NCBI GenBank assembly: GCA_963717745.1
Contig: CAVQXJ010000011.1
Span: forward strand, 124,001-188,000
Reading direction: 5' to 3'
Source: JACCXG01 sp963717745
GTDB lineage: Bacteria; Acidobacteriota; Vicinamibacteria; Vicinamibacterales; 2-12-FULL-66-21
Length of the DNA stretch: 64,000 bases
The notes beneath the pieces are model-generated. The model saw only the letters and a list, made by a program, of their open reading frames with translations. It did no database searches and had not been told where the DNA came from. Positions 1 through 8,353 of the stretch are shown piece by piece. A program made the position numbers and the translations under genes. Position 1 is the stretch's first letter. Each line of letters begins with the position of its first letter.

Positions 1-1739
1 TCGCCGATCTTCCATCGCGTCCGCTCGAGCTGCGGATGAGCCGATCGTCGCCCGGCCGCTACGCGCTGCACGAGTTCGCCAAGAACGTCTTCGACGTGCA
101 CGCCGACGACGGGTCGGGCAAGGAACTGCCCTTCGTCAGACCCAATCCCCATCAATGGAACGTGCCGCAGCATCCGGGCCGGGTCCGCATCGTCTACAAG
201 ATCTTCGGCAACCGCGTCGACGGCACGTATCTCGGCATCGATGCGTCGCACGCGCACATGAACCTGCCCGCGACGTTGATGTGGGCGCGCGGCCTCGATG
301 CGCGCGCGGTGCGGGTGACGTTCGCGCCACCGTCCGGATCGGCGTGGAAGCCGGCGACCCAGCTCTTTCCGACCGATGATCCCTGGACCTTCACCGCGCC
401 CAACCTGCAGTATCTGATGGACAGCCCGACCGAGCTGAGCGATCAGTCCTTCCGGTCATTCCAGATCCGCAATCCTGATGGCCGCGAACAGACGATCGTG
501 ACGGCGGTCCATCACGATGCGACCGACGCCGACGTCGACGAGTACGCGGCGGCGACCGAGAAGATCGTGCGCGAGCAGGCGGCGGTGTACGGCGAGCTGC
601 CACAGTTCGACAACGGCACGTATACGTTTCTCGGCGACTACGTGCCGTGGGGCGGGGGCGACGGGATGGAGCACCGCAACAGCACGGTCGTCGCCGAAGG
701 GGCGTCGATCAGGGGCAACGTGCGGGGCGTGATGGGGACGGTGTCGCACGAGTTCTTCCATGCCTGGAACGTCGAGCGGATCCGGCCGCAGACGATCGAG
801 CCGTTCAATTTCGAAGAAGCGAACATGTCCGGCGAGCTCTGGCTCGCGGAAGGCTTCACCCAGTATTACGGCCAGTTGATCATGGCGCGCGCCGGCCTGA
901 GCGCCGCCGATCGGACCCTGCTGAGCCTGGCCAACAACGCGCTGTCGATCGCGTCGAGCCCCGCGCATCGCTTCCGGTCGGCGGTCGAAATGAGCCAGCT
1001 GGCGCCGTTCACCGACGCCGCCAGCTCGATCGATTCGACCAACTACACCTACAGCTTCATCAACTACTACCCCTACGGCTCGGCGCTCGCGCTGGCGCTC
1101 GATCTGTCGCTTCGCGAGCGAACGGCGGGCAGGCTCACCCTGGACGATTACATGCGCGCGTTGTGGCGGGTCCACGGCAAACCGTCGGCGGCCCCCGGCT
1201 ACGTGGCGAAGCCCTACACGCTGGCGGACGCGCGCGCGCGGCTCGCGGAGCTGACCGACGATCGGGCCTTCGCCGAGCAGTTCTTTTCCCGGTACGTCGA
1301 AGGGCGCGAAGTGCCGGACTACCGCGCGCTGCTAACGCAGGCCGGCGTGGTGGTGCGCAAGCGCAATCCGGGCGAAGCCTGGACTGGTGTCTCGATCGAT
1401 GCGTCCGGAAAAATCGTGGCTCCGCGCGGCCTGGTGGACTGGGGTACCCCGGCCTTCGACGCCGGGGTCGAGCACGGCGACGTCCTGACGTCGCTCGATG
1501 GGAAGCCGTTCGCGGCCGCCGCGCTGAAGAATCGGAAGCCCGGTGATAAGGTGGCGTTCGAGGTCCGGCACGTCGGCGGCGTCACGGCGAGCGGCGTCCT
1601 GACCTTCGGCGAGGATCCCACTGAATTCGCGGTGCTGGCCGAGGCCGCCGGCAAGTCGTTGAGCCCGGAACAGAAAGCGTTTCGCGACGCGTGGCTGGGG
1701 TCGAGGCAGCGGGCGTCCGAATCCCGGCCGGGGCGCTGA
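1..1739 (+). CDS. M61 family metallopeptidase with C-terminal PDZ domain (5' end outside window)
   Basis: The protein is a probable exported zinc aminopeptidase of the glycyl-aminopeptidase family. The zinc motif HEFFH begins at base 747 and the third ligand glutamate lies in LWLAEGFTQYYG (about 840-875). A PDZ-like segment occupies about 1380-1620. The first ATG is at 36, but the open frame continues to the window edge and reads PLELRMSRSSPGRYALHEFA. That is the conserved N-terminal region of M61 peptidases, so the true start and signal peptide lie upstream and the visible part is about 578 residues. The gene ends 170 bases before the kinase gene. Family assignment is firm; the substrate is unknown. 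Confidence 0.9.
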   Translation, partial: ADLPSRPLELRMSRSSPGRYALHEFAKNVFDVHADDGSGKELPFVRPNPHQWNVPQHPGRVRIVYKIFGNRVDGTYLGIDASHAHMNLPATLMWARGLDARAVRVTFAPPSGSAWKPATQLFPTDDPWTFTAPNLQYLMDSPTELSDQSFRSFQIRNPDGREQTIVTAVHHDATDADVDEYAAATEKIVREQAAVYGELPQFDNGTYTFLGDYVPWGGGDGMEHRNSTVVAEGASIRGNVRGVMGTVSHEFFHAWNVERIRPQTIEPFNFEEANMSGELWLAEGFTQYYGQLIMARAGLSAADRTLLSLANNALSIASSPAHRFRSAVEMSQLAPFTDAASSIDSTNYTYSFINYYPYGSALALALDLSLRERTAGRLTLDDYMRALWRVHGKPSAAPGYVAKPYTLADARARLAELTDDRAFAEQFFSRYVEGREVPDYRALLTQAGVVVRKRNPGEAWTGVSIDASGKIVAPRGLVDWGTPAFDAGVEHGDVLTSLDGKPFAAAALKNRKPGDKVAFEVRHVGGVTASGVLTFGEDPTEFAVLAEAAGKSLSPEQKAFRDAWLGSRQRASESRPGR

Positions 1740-1910
1740 GCGTCTGAGATCGAGGACTGCAATACGTGCTCGGCACCACAATTCCCGCCTTCGCTCGCGG
1801 CGGCGGACGTCCGCGAGCTTCGGCTCGGCTCCGCTTGGCTCCGCTTGGCGGTCGCGCCGTCAGTGTGTCGCGCGAGCGTCGGCGGGGCTGCGGCTTTCGA
1901 GGACTCAGAC

Positions 1911-4286
1911 ATGATTGATAAGGCACTCGGTCATTATCGAGTCCTCAGAAAGCTGGGCGAAGGCGGCATGGGCGAGGTTTTCCTCGCCGAGGATGTCCGC
2001 CTGGGCCGGCCGGTGGCGCTGAAGTTCCTGCCGGCCGCGCTCAAGGCCGATCCCGAGAGCCGCGCGCGGTTGCTGAACGAGGCGCGCGCGGCTTCGATGC
2101 TGCGCTCCCCCAACATCGCCGTCACCTATGACATCGGCGAGGACTCCGGCAGCGATTTCATCGTGATGGAGTACGTCGAGGGGGAGCTGCTCTCGACCCG
2201 CGTCGAGCAGGGATCGCTGCCGATCCGGGAAGTGGTCGAGGTCGGCATGCAGGTCGCCGACGCGCTGGAGGAAGCGCACGGCCGCGGCATCATTCACCGC
2301 GACATCAAGAGCGCCAACCTCATTCGCACCGAGCGCGGCCTGGTCAAAGTGCTGGATTTCGGGCTCGCGAAATTCCTCGCCTCGAAAGAGCACGACAGCC
2401 TGTTGACCCAGCCGCAGGTGACGATCGCCGGCATGGTCGTCGGGACGATTTCGTACATGGCGCCCGAGCAGGCGCTCGGCCGCAGCGTCGATCACCGCGC
2501 CGATCTCTTCTCGCTGGGGGTCGTGCTCTACGAGCTCGCGACCGGCCGGACGCCGTTTCCGGGCACGGTGGCGACCGAGATCATCGACAAGATTCTCCAC
2601 GAGACGCCGCCGGCCCCCTCCGCCGTGAACGCGGCGATCCCCAAGCCCTTCGACGGGATCGTGCTGCGTGCGCTGGAGAAGTCGCCGACGTTCCGCTATC
2701 AGACCGCCCGCGACATGCACCAGGACCTCCGCGATCTGTCCAGTGCGCTGGACGAGGTCAACCGGGTCAGCGCCAGCCGCGCCGCGGCGGCCGTCGCCAA
2801 TCAACAGGCCTCCTCGATCGAGCGGTCGGTGGCGGTGATGACCTTCGCGAACATCACGCGCGAAGCGATCGACGACTGGATCGGGACCGGCATCGCCGAG
2901 ACCGTCAGCTCGGATTTGAAGAACATCCACGGCCTGACCGTGATCGGGCGGGCCCGCGTCTACGACGCGCTGCGCAACCTCGCCTCGAACGCCAACCTCG
3001 ACGAGTCGCTCGCCATCGACATCGGCCGCCGTCTCGGCGCAACCTGGGTGGTGGTCGGCGGCTTCCAGAGGATTGGCGGCATGGTACGCATCACCGCGCA
3101 TTTCGTCGACGTCTCGACCGGCGCGGTCCGCCAGACCGTGAAGGTCGACGGCCAGGTCAGCGACATCTTCGCGCTGCAGGACAAGATCGTCTACGAGCTG
3201 AGTCACGGCCTGAACCTCGTGCTCCGCGGTACCGAGATCGCCGAGATCGAGCGTCGCGAGACCCGGTCGGTCGAGGCATACGAGAGCTTCGCGCGCGGCA
3301 TGTTGAACCTGCGGCTCGCCAGCCGCGATTCGATCGAGCGGGCGATCGCCGCGTTCGAGCACGCCACCCGCCAGGACCCGGAATACGCGAACGCGTGGGC
3401 GGCGCTCGGCGGCGCCTACAGCCTCAAGGGCTCGTTCCTCAGCCTCACCGATCTGATGGAAGACGCCATCGAGATCGAGAAGCGGGCGCTCGCCATCGAT
3501 CCGGATCTGGCCGACGCGCACACCTGGCTCGGTGCCGCGCTGCTGAATCTCGGCCGCACCGACGAGGCGATGACCTCGATGCGCGAGGCGATCCGCCTCG
3601 AGCCCGACAACGGCCAGGCGCATCAGGCGCTGGCCCGCGCTTACTGGGTCGGCAAGGGAGACTTCGCGTCGGCGATTCCCGAGTTCGAGCGCGCGATCGA
3701 GCTGAATCCGGACGCCGGCTACTCGTACCTGCAGCTGGGATTGCTGCTGGCGTGGGAAGGGCAGTACGAGCGCGCGGAGGAAATCTGCAAGCGCGCGGTC
3801 GAGCTCCAGGATCAATACATCTCCGGCAACGCCGGCCTCCAGGTGGTCGGCGCGAACGGACGCCTCGGCTACGTCTACTACCTGCAGGGACGCTATGACG
3901 ATGCGCTGCGGGAGTACGAGCGAGGTCTGTCGTTCGTGGCCTCCAGCGACCACGCGCTGAAGGATCGCACCGCGATCGAGCTCAACGTGAAGATGGGCGC
4001 CGCCTATTTTCGGCAGGGTCGGGCGGACGAAGCCAGGCGGCACTTCGAGCGCGCGCGCAAGATGTTCGACAGCCTGGTCGGCAAGGGGGCCGATGATCCG
4101 TCCACCCGCTACTACATCGCCTGCCTGTACGCGCTGACCGGCGATCTCGACCGCGCGTTCGACTCGCTGCAGCGGGTCGCCGCGAAGCTCCCGGCGCTGA
4201 CCGCCGCGCGCGTCCGCCGCGATCCCGACGTCGAAGCGCTGAAAGCCGATCCGCGCTTCCAGGCGATCGCGGAGCTTCAGGTGTGA
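1911..4286 (+). CDS. Ser/Thr protein kinase fused to TolB-like region and TPR repeats
   Basis: A 791-residue cytoplasmic Hanks-type kinase. All hallmarks are visible: glycine loop GEGGMGEVF (about residues 15-23), catalytic lysine in VALKF (about 38), HRDIKSAN (about 129), DFGLAK (about 150) and MAPEQ (about 184). Residues 300-440 (SVAVMTFANITREAIDDWIG onward) resemble the FlgO/TolB-like region found in acidobacterial kinase-TPR fusions. Residues 450-790 are TPR-type helical repeats. No membrane segment is evident, unlike PknB. The start at 1911 is preferred over an in-frame ATG at 1845 because GAGGA precedes it and the kinase domain starts directly after. It overlaps the next gene by four bases, so the two are probably translationally coupled. 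Confidence 0.93.
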   Translation: MIDKALGHYRVLRKLGEGGMGEVFLAEDVRLGRPVALKFLPAALKADPESRARLLNEARAASMLRSPNIAVTYDIGEDSGSDFIVMEYVEGELLSTRVEQGSLPIREVVEVGMQVADALEEAHGRGIIHRDIKSANLIRTERGLVKVLDFGLAKFLASKEHDSLLTQPQVTIAGMVVGTISYMAPEQALGRSVDHRADLFSLGVVLYELATGRTPFPGTVATEIIDKILHETPPAPSAVNAAIPKPFDGIVLRALEKSPTFRYQTARDMHQDLRDLSSALDEVNRVSASRAAAAVANQQASSIERSVAVMTFANITREAIDDWIGTGIAETVSSDLKNIHGLTVIGRARVYDALRNLASNANLDESLAIDIGRRLGATWVVVGGFQRIGGMVRITAHFVDVSTGAVRQTVKVDGQVSDIFALQDKIVYELSHGLNLVLRGTEIAEIERRETRSVEAYESFARGMLNLRLASRDSIERAIAAFEHATRQDPEYANAWAALGGAYSLKGSFLSLTDLMEDAIEIEKRALAIDPDLADAHTWLGAALLNLGRTDEAMTSMREAIRLEPDNGQAHQALARAYWVGKGDFASAIPEFERAIELNPDAGYSYLQLGLLLAWEGQYERAEEICKRAVELQDQYISGNAGLQVVGANGRLGYVYYLQGRYDDALREYERGLSFVASSDHALKDRTAIELNVKMGAAYFRQGRADEARRHFERARKMFDSLVGKGADDPSTRYYIACLYALTGDLDRAFDSLQRVAAKLPALTAARVRRDPDVEALKADPRFQAIAELQV

Positions 4287-5179
4287 AGGACGTCATCATC
4301 GTCGGCGCCGGGCCTGCCGGACTGAGTGCGGCGCTGATGCTCGGCCGGTGCCGGCGGTCCGTGGTCGTGTTCGACAATGGCAGCCCGCGCAACAAGCCCT
4401 CGCATGCGCTGCACGGCTATCTCACCCGCGACGGCATCCCGCCGGCGGACTTCCTGAAGCTTGCCCGGCAGGAGATGGCGACCTATCGCACGGTTGAGCT
4501 CCGCGACGAAGTGGTGTCGGGCGCCGAGTGCCAGGCCGGGAGCTTTCTCGCCACTCTCGCCTCAGGCGAACAGCTGCGCTCGCGCAAGCTGCTGATCGCC
4601 ACCGGCGTCGTCGACAATCTCCCTGAGATTCCCGGGTTCCGTGAGCTGTACGGCCGGAGCGTGTTTCACTGCCCGTACTGCGACGGCTGGGAACTGTGCG
4701 ATCAACCGCTCGCCATCTATGGCCGCGGCGCCCGCGGCGTCGGCCTGGCACTGGAGCTGACCCTCTGGAGCCGCGATCTGGTGCTGTGCACCGACGGTCC
4801 GTCCGAGATCGATCCGGAGGACCTGGGCCGGCTGACCCGCAACGGGATCGGCGTGCGGGAAGAGCGTGTGACCGCATTGGATGTTGCCGACGGCCGGCTC
4901 TCGCGCATTGTCTTCGACACTGCGGAGCCACTCGCCCGCCGTGCGCTGTTCTTCACCACCGGTCAGTATCAGCGTTCGGATCTGCTGGAACGGCTGGGTT
5001 GCAAGTTCAACGACAAGGGGACCGTGCGCACCGGGAAGTACGAGACCACGCACTTGCCCGGGCTGTTCGTCGCCGGCGACGCGTCACGAGCGGTGCAGTG
5101 GGTGATCGTTGCCGCCGCGGAAGGCGCCGAAGCCGCGTTCGCGATCAATACCGACTTGCTGAAAGAGGACCTGAAGTAG
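4283..5179 (+). CDS. NAD(P)/FAD-dependent oxidoreductase, thioredoxin-reductase-like
   Basis: A 298-residue flavoprotein. The FAD-binding GAGPAGLSAA is at residues 8-17, a redox CPYC pair is at about 130-133 (HCPYCDGWE), and the FAD-contacting GDASRAVQWV lies near the C-terminus. This layout fits thioredoxin-reductase-type disulfide reductases, though the substrate may be another protein or small molecule. Translation starts at GTG inside the kinase stop codon (GTGA overlap), suggesting coupled translation with the upstream kinase. No thioredoxin gene is adjacent. Confidence 0.87.
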   Translation: MKDVIIVGAGPAGLSAALMLGRCRRSVVVFDNGSPRNKPSHALHGYLTRDGIPPADFLKLARQEMATYRTVELRDEVVSGAECQAGSFLATLASGEQLRSRKLLIATGVVDNLPEIPGFRELYGRSVFHCPYCDGWELCDQPLAIYGRGARGVGLALELTLWSRDLVLCTDGPSEIDPEDLGRLTRNGIGVREERVTALDVADGRLSRIVFDTAEPLARRALFFTTGQYQRSDLLERLGCKFNDKGTVRTGKYETTHLPGLFVAGDASRAVQWVIVAAAEGAEAAFAINTDLLKEDLK

Positions 5180-5190
5180 GCGGTCTCACG

Positions 5191-5615
5191 TCAGGAAGAC
5201 CCGTCCCAGCTTGACCAGGATCTGCATTCGCCGCGTTTCCGCCTCGGCTACCCGCCGTCCGCGTCTGGTCACGCGGTAGTGTCAGTGTCGCAGCCAGCGC
5301 GAACGCCAGAATCGGTTCCCGCCGGTAGATTCGGACCGCGTGGCGGAGATCGGCGGCGCTGCCGTTCAGGCAGGCGCGATACGTGGCGGCGGCGCGCTCG
5401 GCCACGCCGACTCGCGCGATGTCGCCGCACGCCGCCGCCGTCAGCGTGACCGCAGCGCCGCGTCCCCGGCTCTCGACCGTGGCTTCGACGAGCTGCCGGA
5501 ATGTGTCTGCCGATTCATCGCCGAACCGTTCACGGAAGCGGCGCGGCGCCAGCCGGGTGCACAGGCGATAGACCGCAGTCAGCAGGCGGATGGAGAACGA
5601 TCTGCCGAGGGCCAT
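5191..5615 (-). pseudogene. Scar of an ADOP permease / PadR regulator unit
   Basis: The reading frame from ATG 5615 starts like the prefix region of acidobacterial ADOP permeases (YRLCTRLAPRRFRERFGDES, then DLRHAVRIYRREPILAFAL). It breaks at the first membrane helix near 5285. In another frame the sequence then reads YRVTRRGRRVAEAETRR and ends in FLT and TGA at 5191-5193, which resembles the C-terminal end of a PadR winged-helix regulator. The body of the permease and most of the regulator are missing. The likely origin is a deletion joining the two genes. A perfect palindrome directly upstream (5623-5651) is a probable PadR operator. Functional expression is unlikely. Confidence 0.6.
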
Positions 5616-5622
5616 GACGGCG

Positions 5623-5651
5623 CGAACTATATTTCAAAAAAATATAGTTCG
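5623..5651. promoter_or_regulatory. Perfect 12-bp palindrome, probable PadR operator
   Basis: CGAACTATATTT at 5623-5634 and its exact reverse complement at 5640-5651 are separated by five bases. The site is very AT-rich in a GC-rich region and ends eight bases from the start codon of the permease remnant at 5615. Its position matches the palindrome before the intact padR gene near 15.4 kb, but the sequence differs. Being an operator is inferred; the palindrome itself is seen directly. Confidence 0.6.
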
Positions 5652-5677
5652 GCAAGGAGCAAATGCGACCGGTCGGA

Positions 5678-6172
5678 TCAGAGGCGGCTCTTGGGAACGA
5701 GGTCGTCCGACAGTCCGAAGAGATCGAGCGCATCCGGCTCGACGAACACCCCGGCCTTCGGCGCGTAGGCGCGCCAGCCTTCCCGTTCCATGACTGCGCG
5801 CAGCAGTTCGACGGCGGTGTCCCCCTCCGCGGCGGCGACCGCGGTGTGGACCGGATTGCCGCGGCCCAGATCGATGGTCAGGCGGTAGTCGGTCTCGACG
5901 TAGTCCGCCTTGCCGTCGGCGTCGAACGAGATGCCCGGGGCCACGCCCTGGAGCGCCATGATCACTTCGTCGCGGCGCCCGAGCGGCGGCGCGTTCTCGA
6001 TCTGTTCCACGCCGTCGCCCGGTTTGAGGTTGAGGAGCAGGAGTCCGCGGAGCCGCAGCGGCACGCGGACCTGTCCCGATGCCGCGGCTGCGCGTGGCGG
6101 CGCGGCCGGCGGCGCCGCTGGTACCGGTGGCGTTGCCTTCGCCTTGGATCGACGGAACCATAGAAGGCCCAT
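5678..6172 (-). CDS. Hypothetical protein, about 164 residues
   Basis: Family not recognised. The protein starts MGLLWFRRSKAKA, followed by a Pro/Ala-rich linker (about residues 10-32) and then an acidic globular region with repeated DGKAD/DYRLTIDLG-type strands. The hydrophobic MGLLWF followed by basic residues could be a short membrane-surface anchor, but no full transmembrane helix is present. An upstream in-frame ATG at 6238 exists; the internal ATG at 6172 is chosen because the extra 22 residues look random. It is divergent from the YbdK-like gene with under 100 bases between starts. Confidence 0.55.
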   Translation of the reverse strand: MGLLWFRRSKAKATPPVPAAPPAAPPRAAAASGQVRVPLRLRGLLLLNLKPGDGVEQIENAPPLGRRDEVIMALQGVAPGISFDADGKADYVETDYRLTIDLGRGNPVHTAVAAAEGDTAVELLRAVMEREGWRAYAPKAGVFVEPDALDLFGLSDDLVPKSRL

Positions 6173-6268
6173 CGAGCGATTGTAAAGGAGTTCCGCTCCG
6201 CCACCACGGGCTGTTGAGTCGGTCGCGCGATACGGCACGACCGAATGTGTATGTCATCATGATGAGCC

Positions 6269-7375
6269 ATGGCCCATCGGTTCACCGTTGGCGTGGAGGA
6301 AGAGTTCCAGATCGTCGACCCGAACACATGGGAATTGCGGTCGCACGTCAGCGAGCTGCTGGCCTCCGGTGCCCCGACGCTCGGCGAGCACATCAAGCGC
6401 GAGATGCACCAGTCGATCGTCGAGGTCGGCACCAAAATCTGCGGCGACATTGCCGAGCTTCGCGACGAAATCTTCCACATCAGGCGCGAGCTGGCCAGTG
6501 CGGCTGAACGCGTCGGCCTGGCCGTCGCGGCGGCCGGTACTCATCCGTTCTCGGACTGGAAGGATCAGGTCATCTCGCCGGGCGTCCGCTACGAGAGCAT
6601 CGTCGAGGAGCTCCAGCAGCTGGCGCGATCGCTGCTGATCTTCGGACAGCACGTCCACGTCGCGGTCCCGGATCGCACGGCGACGATCGATCTGATGAAC
6701 ATGGCGCGCTACTTCCTTCCGCACCTGCTGGCGCTGTCGACCAGCTCTCCGTTCTGGATGGGGCGGGACACCGGGCTCAAGTCGTTTCGCACCACCGTCT
6801 TCCGGCGGTTCCCGCGCACCGGCGTGCCCGATCATTTCGACTCGTGGAGCGCTTACGAGGACTACGTGCAGATGCTGGTTGGCCTGCACTGCATCGAGGA
6901 CGCGACCAAAATCTGGTGGGACGTGCGGCCGCACCCGAAATTCGGTACCCTCGAGTTCCGCGTCTGCGACGTGACCACCAAGCCGGAAGCCGCGGTGATG
7001 ATCGCCGCGCTCTGCCAGGCGATCATCGTCAAGCTGCACAAGCTCTACACTCGCAACCAGGGGTTCCGCCTCTACCACCGCGCTTTGATCGAAGAGAACA
7101 AGTGGCGCGCGGCGCGGTGGGGTCTCGACGGAAAGCTGATCGATTTCGGCAAGCGCGCCGAGGTCCCGATGCGGGACCTGGCGGTCGAGTTGCTCGAGTT
7201 CATCGACGACGTGGTCGACGAGCTCGGGAGCCGCGAGGCGGTCGAGTACGTGCACACGGTGCTGGCCGAGGGCACCAGCGCCGATCGTCAGCTGGCCGTC
7301 TACCGCCAGACGGGAGATATCAAGGCAGTGGTGCAGCACCTGGTCCAGGAAACCCGCGCCGGCGTCGAAGCGTGA
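6269..7375 (+). CDS. Carboxylate-amine ligase, YbdK / glutamate-cysteine ligase 2 family
   Basis: The 368-residue protein begins FTVGVEEEFQIVDPNTWELR, the signature N-terminus of the GCS2 (YbdK) family, which forms amide bonds between a carboxylate (often glutamate) and an amine at the expense of ATP. Conserved QSIVEVGTKICGD and HVHVAVPD segments follow. Length is normal. It is the first gene of a co-directional set with two ATP-grasp genes and an M29-like peptidase, so its product may be a small peptide-like amide rather than gamma-glutamylcysteine. Only ten bases separate it from the next start codon. Confidence 0.9.
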   Translation: MAHRFTVGVEEEFQIVDPNTWELRSHVSELLASGAPTLGEHIKREMHQSIVEVGTKICGDIAELRDEIFHIRRELASAAERVGLAVAAAGTHPFSDWKDQVISPGVRYESIVEELQQLARSLLIFGQHVHVAVPDRTATIDLMNMARYFLPHLLALSTSSPFWMGRDTGLKSFRTTVFRRFPRTGVPDHFDSWSAYEDYVQMLVGLHCIEDATKIWWDVRPHPKFGTLEFRVCDVTTKPEAAVMIAALCQAIIVKLHKLYTRNQGFRLYHRALIEENKWRAARWGLDGKLIDFGKRAEVPMRDLAVELLEFIDDVVDELGSREAVEYVHTVLAEGTSADRQLAVYRQTGDIKAVVQHLVQETRAGVEA

Positions 7376-7384
7376 GGAGCAGCC

Positions 7385-8353
7385 GTGAAGATTGGATTGT
7401 TGTGCGGCCGTGAATACAGTTTTCCGCCGGCGTTCATCGAGCGGGTGAATCAGCTTGGGCAGTCGCACGGGATCACCGCCGAAATGGTGAAGTTCGGCGG
7501 CACCAGGATGGACGAGCCGCCGGAGTACGAAGTCATCGTGGACCGCATCTCCCACGAGGTCGAGTACTACCGCGGCGCGCTCAAGCATGCGGTGCTGCAC
7601 GGCGCCTACGTGATCAACAACCCGTTCTGGTGGACCGCGGACGACAAATTCTTCAACTACGCGGTGATGCACAAGCTCGGGCTCGCGATCCCGCGCACCG
7701 TGCTGCTGCCGCAGAAGGGCTACCCGGCCGACGTCGACCTCACGCCGGAGTCGCTGCGCAACCTGGTCTTCCCGATCGACTGGGACGGCCTGCTCGACTA
7801 CGTCGGCCGCCCGGCGATCCTCAAGCCGTACTCCGGCGGCGGCTGGAAGCACGTCTACAAGGTGAACAACCGCGAGGAGCTGCTCGCGGCCTACGAGGTG
7901 ACGTCCCCCTACCCGATGACGCTGCAGCAGTTCATCGATTTCGATCGCTACGTCCGCTGCTTCACCTTCGGCAAGACCGACATCACGCCGGTGGCCTACG
8001 ATCCGCGGGAGCGCCGCTATCTCGTCGAGCACGAATACCTCAACGCCGGCCTGGGCGCGCGGGTGGTGCGGGACGCGCAGACCATCAACCTGGCGCTCGG
8101 ATACGAGATGAACACCATCGAGTTCGCGATTCAGGACGATGTGCCGTACGCGATCGACTACCTCAACCCGGCGCCCGACTTCGAACGCGAGCGGATCACC
8201 GACTTCTACTTCCGGCATGTCGTGGAAAAGATGGCGCAGCTGGTCGTCGACCGCGCCCTGAACGGGCAGCCGTCGCAGTCGTGGCCGCGCTGGGAAGAGA
8301 TGCTCGGCGCCGGCCCGGCCGGCGGCTACACCGGCGCCCCCGGCCTGCGGTGA
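7385..8353 (+). CDS. ATP-grasp domain protein, putative amide ligase
   Basis: A 322-residue cytoplasmic protein. GRPAILKPYSGGGWKHVYKV (about residues 140-160) is the ATP-binding lysine and glycine-rich loop of the ATP-grasp fold, and NTIEFAIQDDVPYAIDYLNP (about 240-260) carries the acidic metal ligands. The N-terminal third resembles a pre-ATP-grasp domain. Start is GTG at 7385 with GAGGAG placed just upstream. Its stop overlaps the next start (TGATG), so the two are tightly coupled. Substrate unknown. Confidence 0.83.
   Translation: MKIGLLCGREYSFPPAFIERVNQLGQSHGITAEMVKFGGTRMDEPPEYEVIVDRISHEVEYYRGALKHAVLHGAYVINNPFWWTADDKFFNYAVMHKLGLAIPRTVLLPQKGYPADVDLTPESLRNLVFPIDWDGLLDYVGRPAILKPYSGGGWKHVYKVNNREELLAAYEVTSPYPMTLQQFIDFDRYVRCFTFGKTDITPVAYDPRERRYLVEHEYLNAGLGARVVRDAQTINLALGYEMNTIEFAIQDDVPYAIDYLNPAPDFERERITDFYFRHVVEKMAQLVVDRALNGQPSQSWPRWEEMLGAGPAGGYTGAPGLR

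Noticed and set aside
1905..4043. A 712-codon open frame antisense to the kinase-TPR gene
   Set aside because: Shadow ORF of a GC-rich gene; no motifs, while the sense strand carries all kinase motifs.
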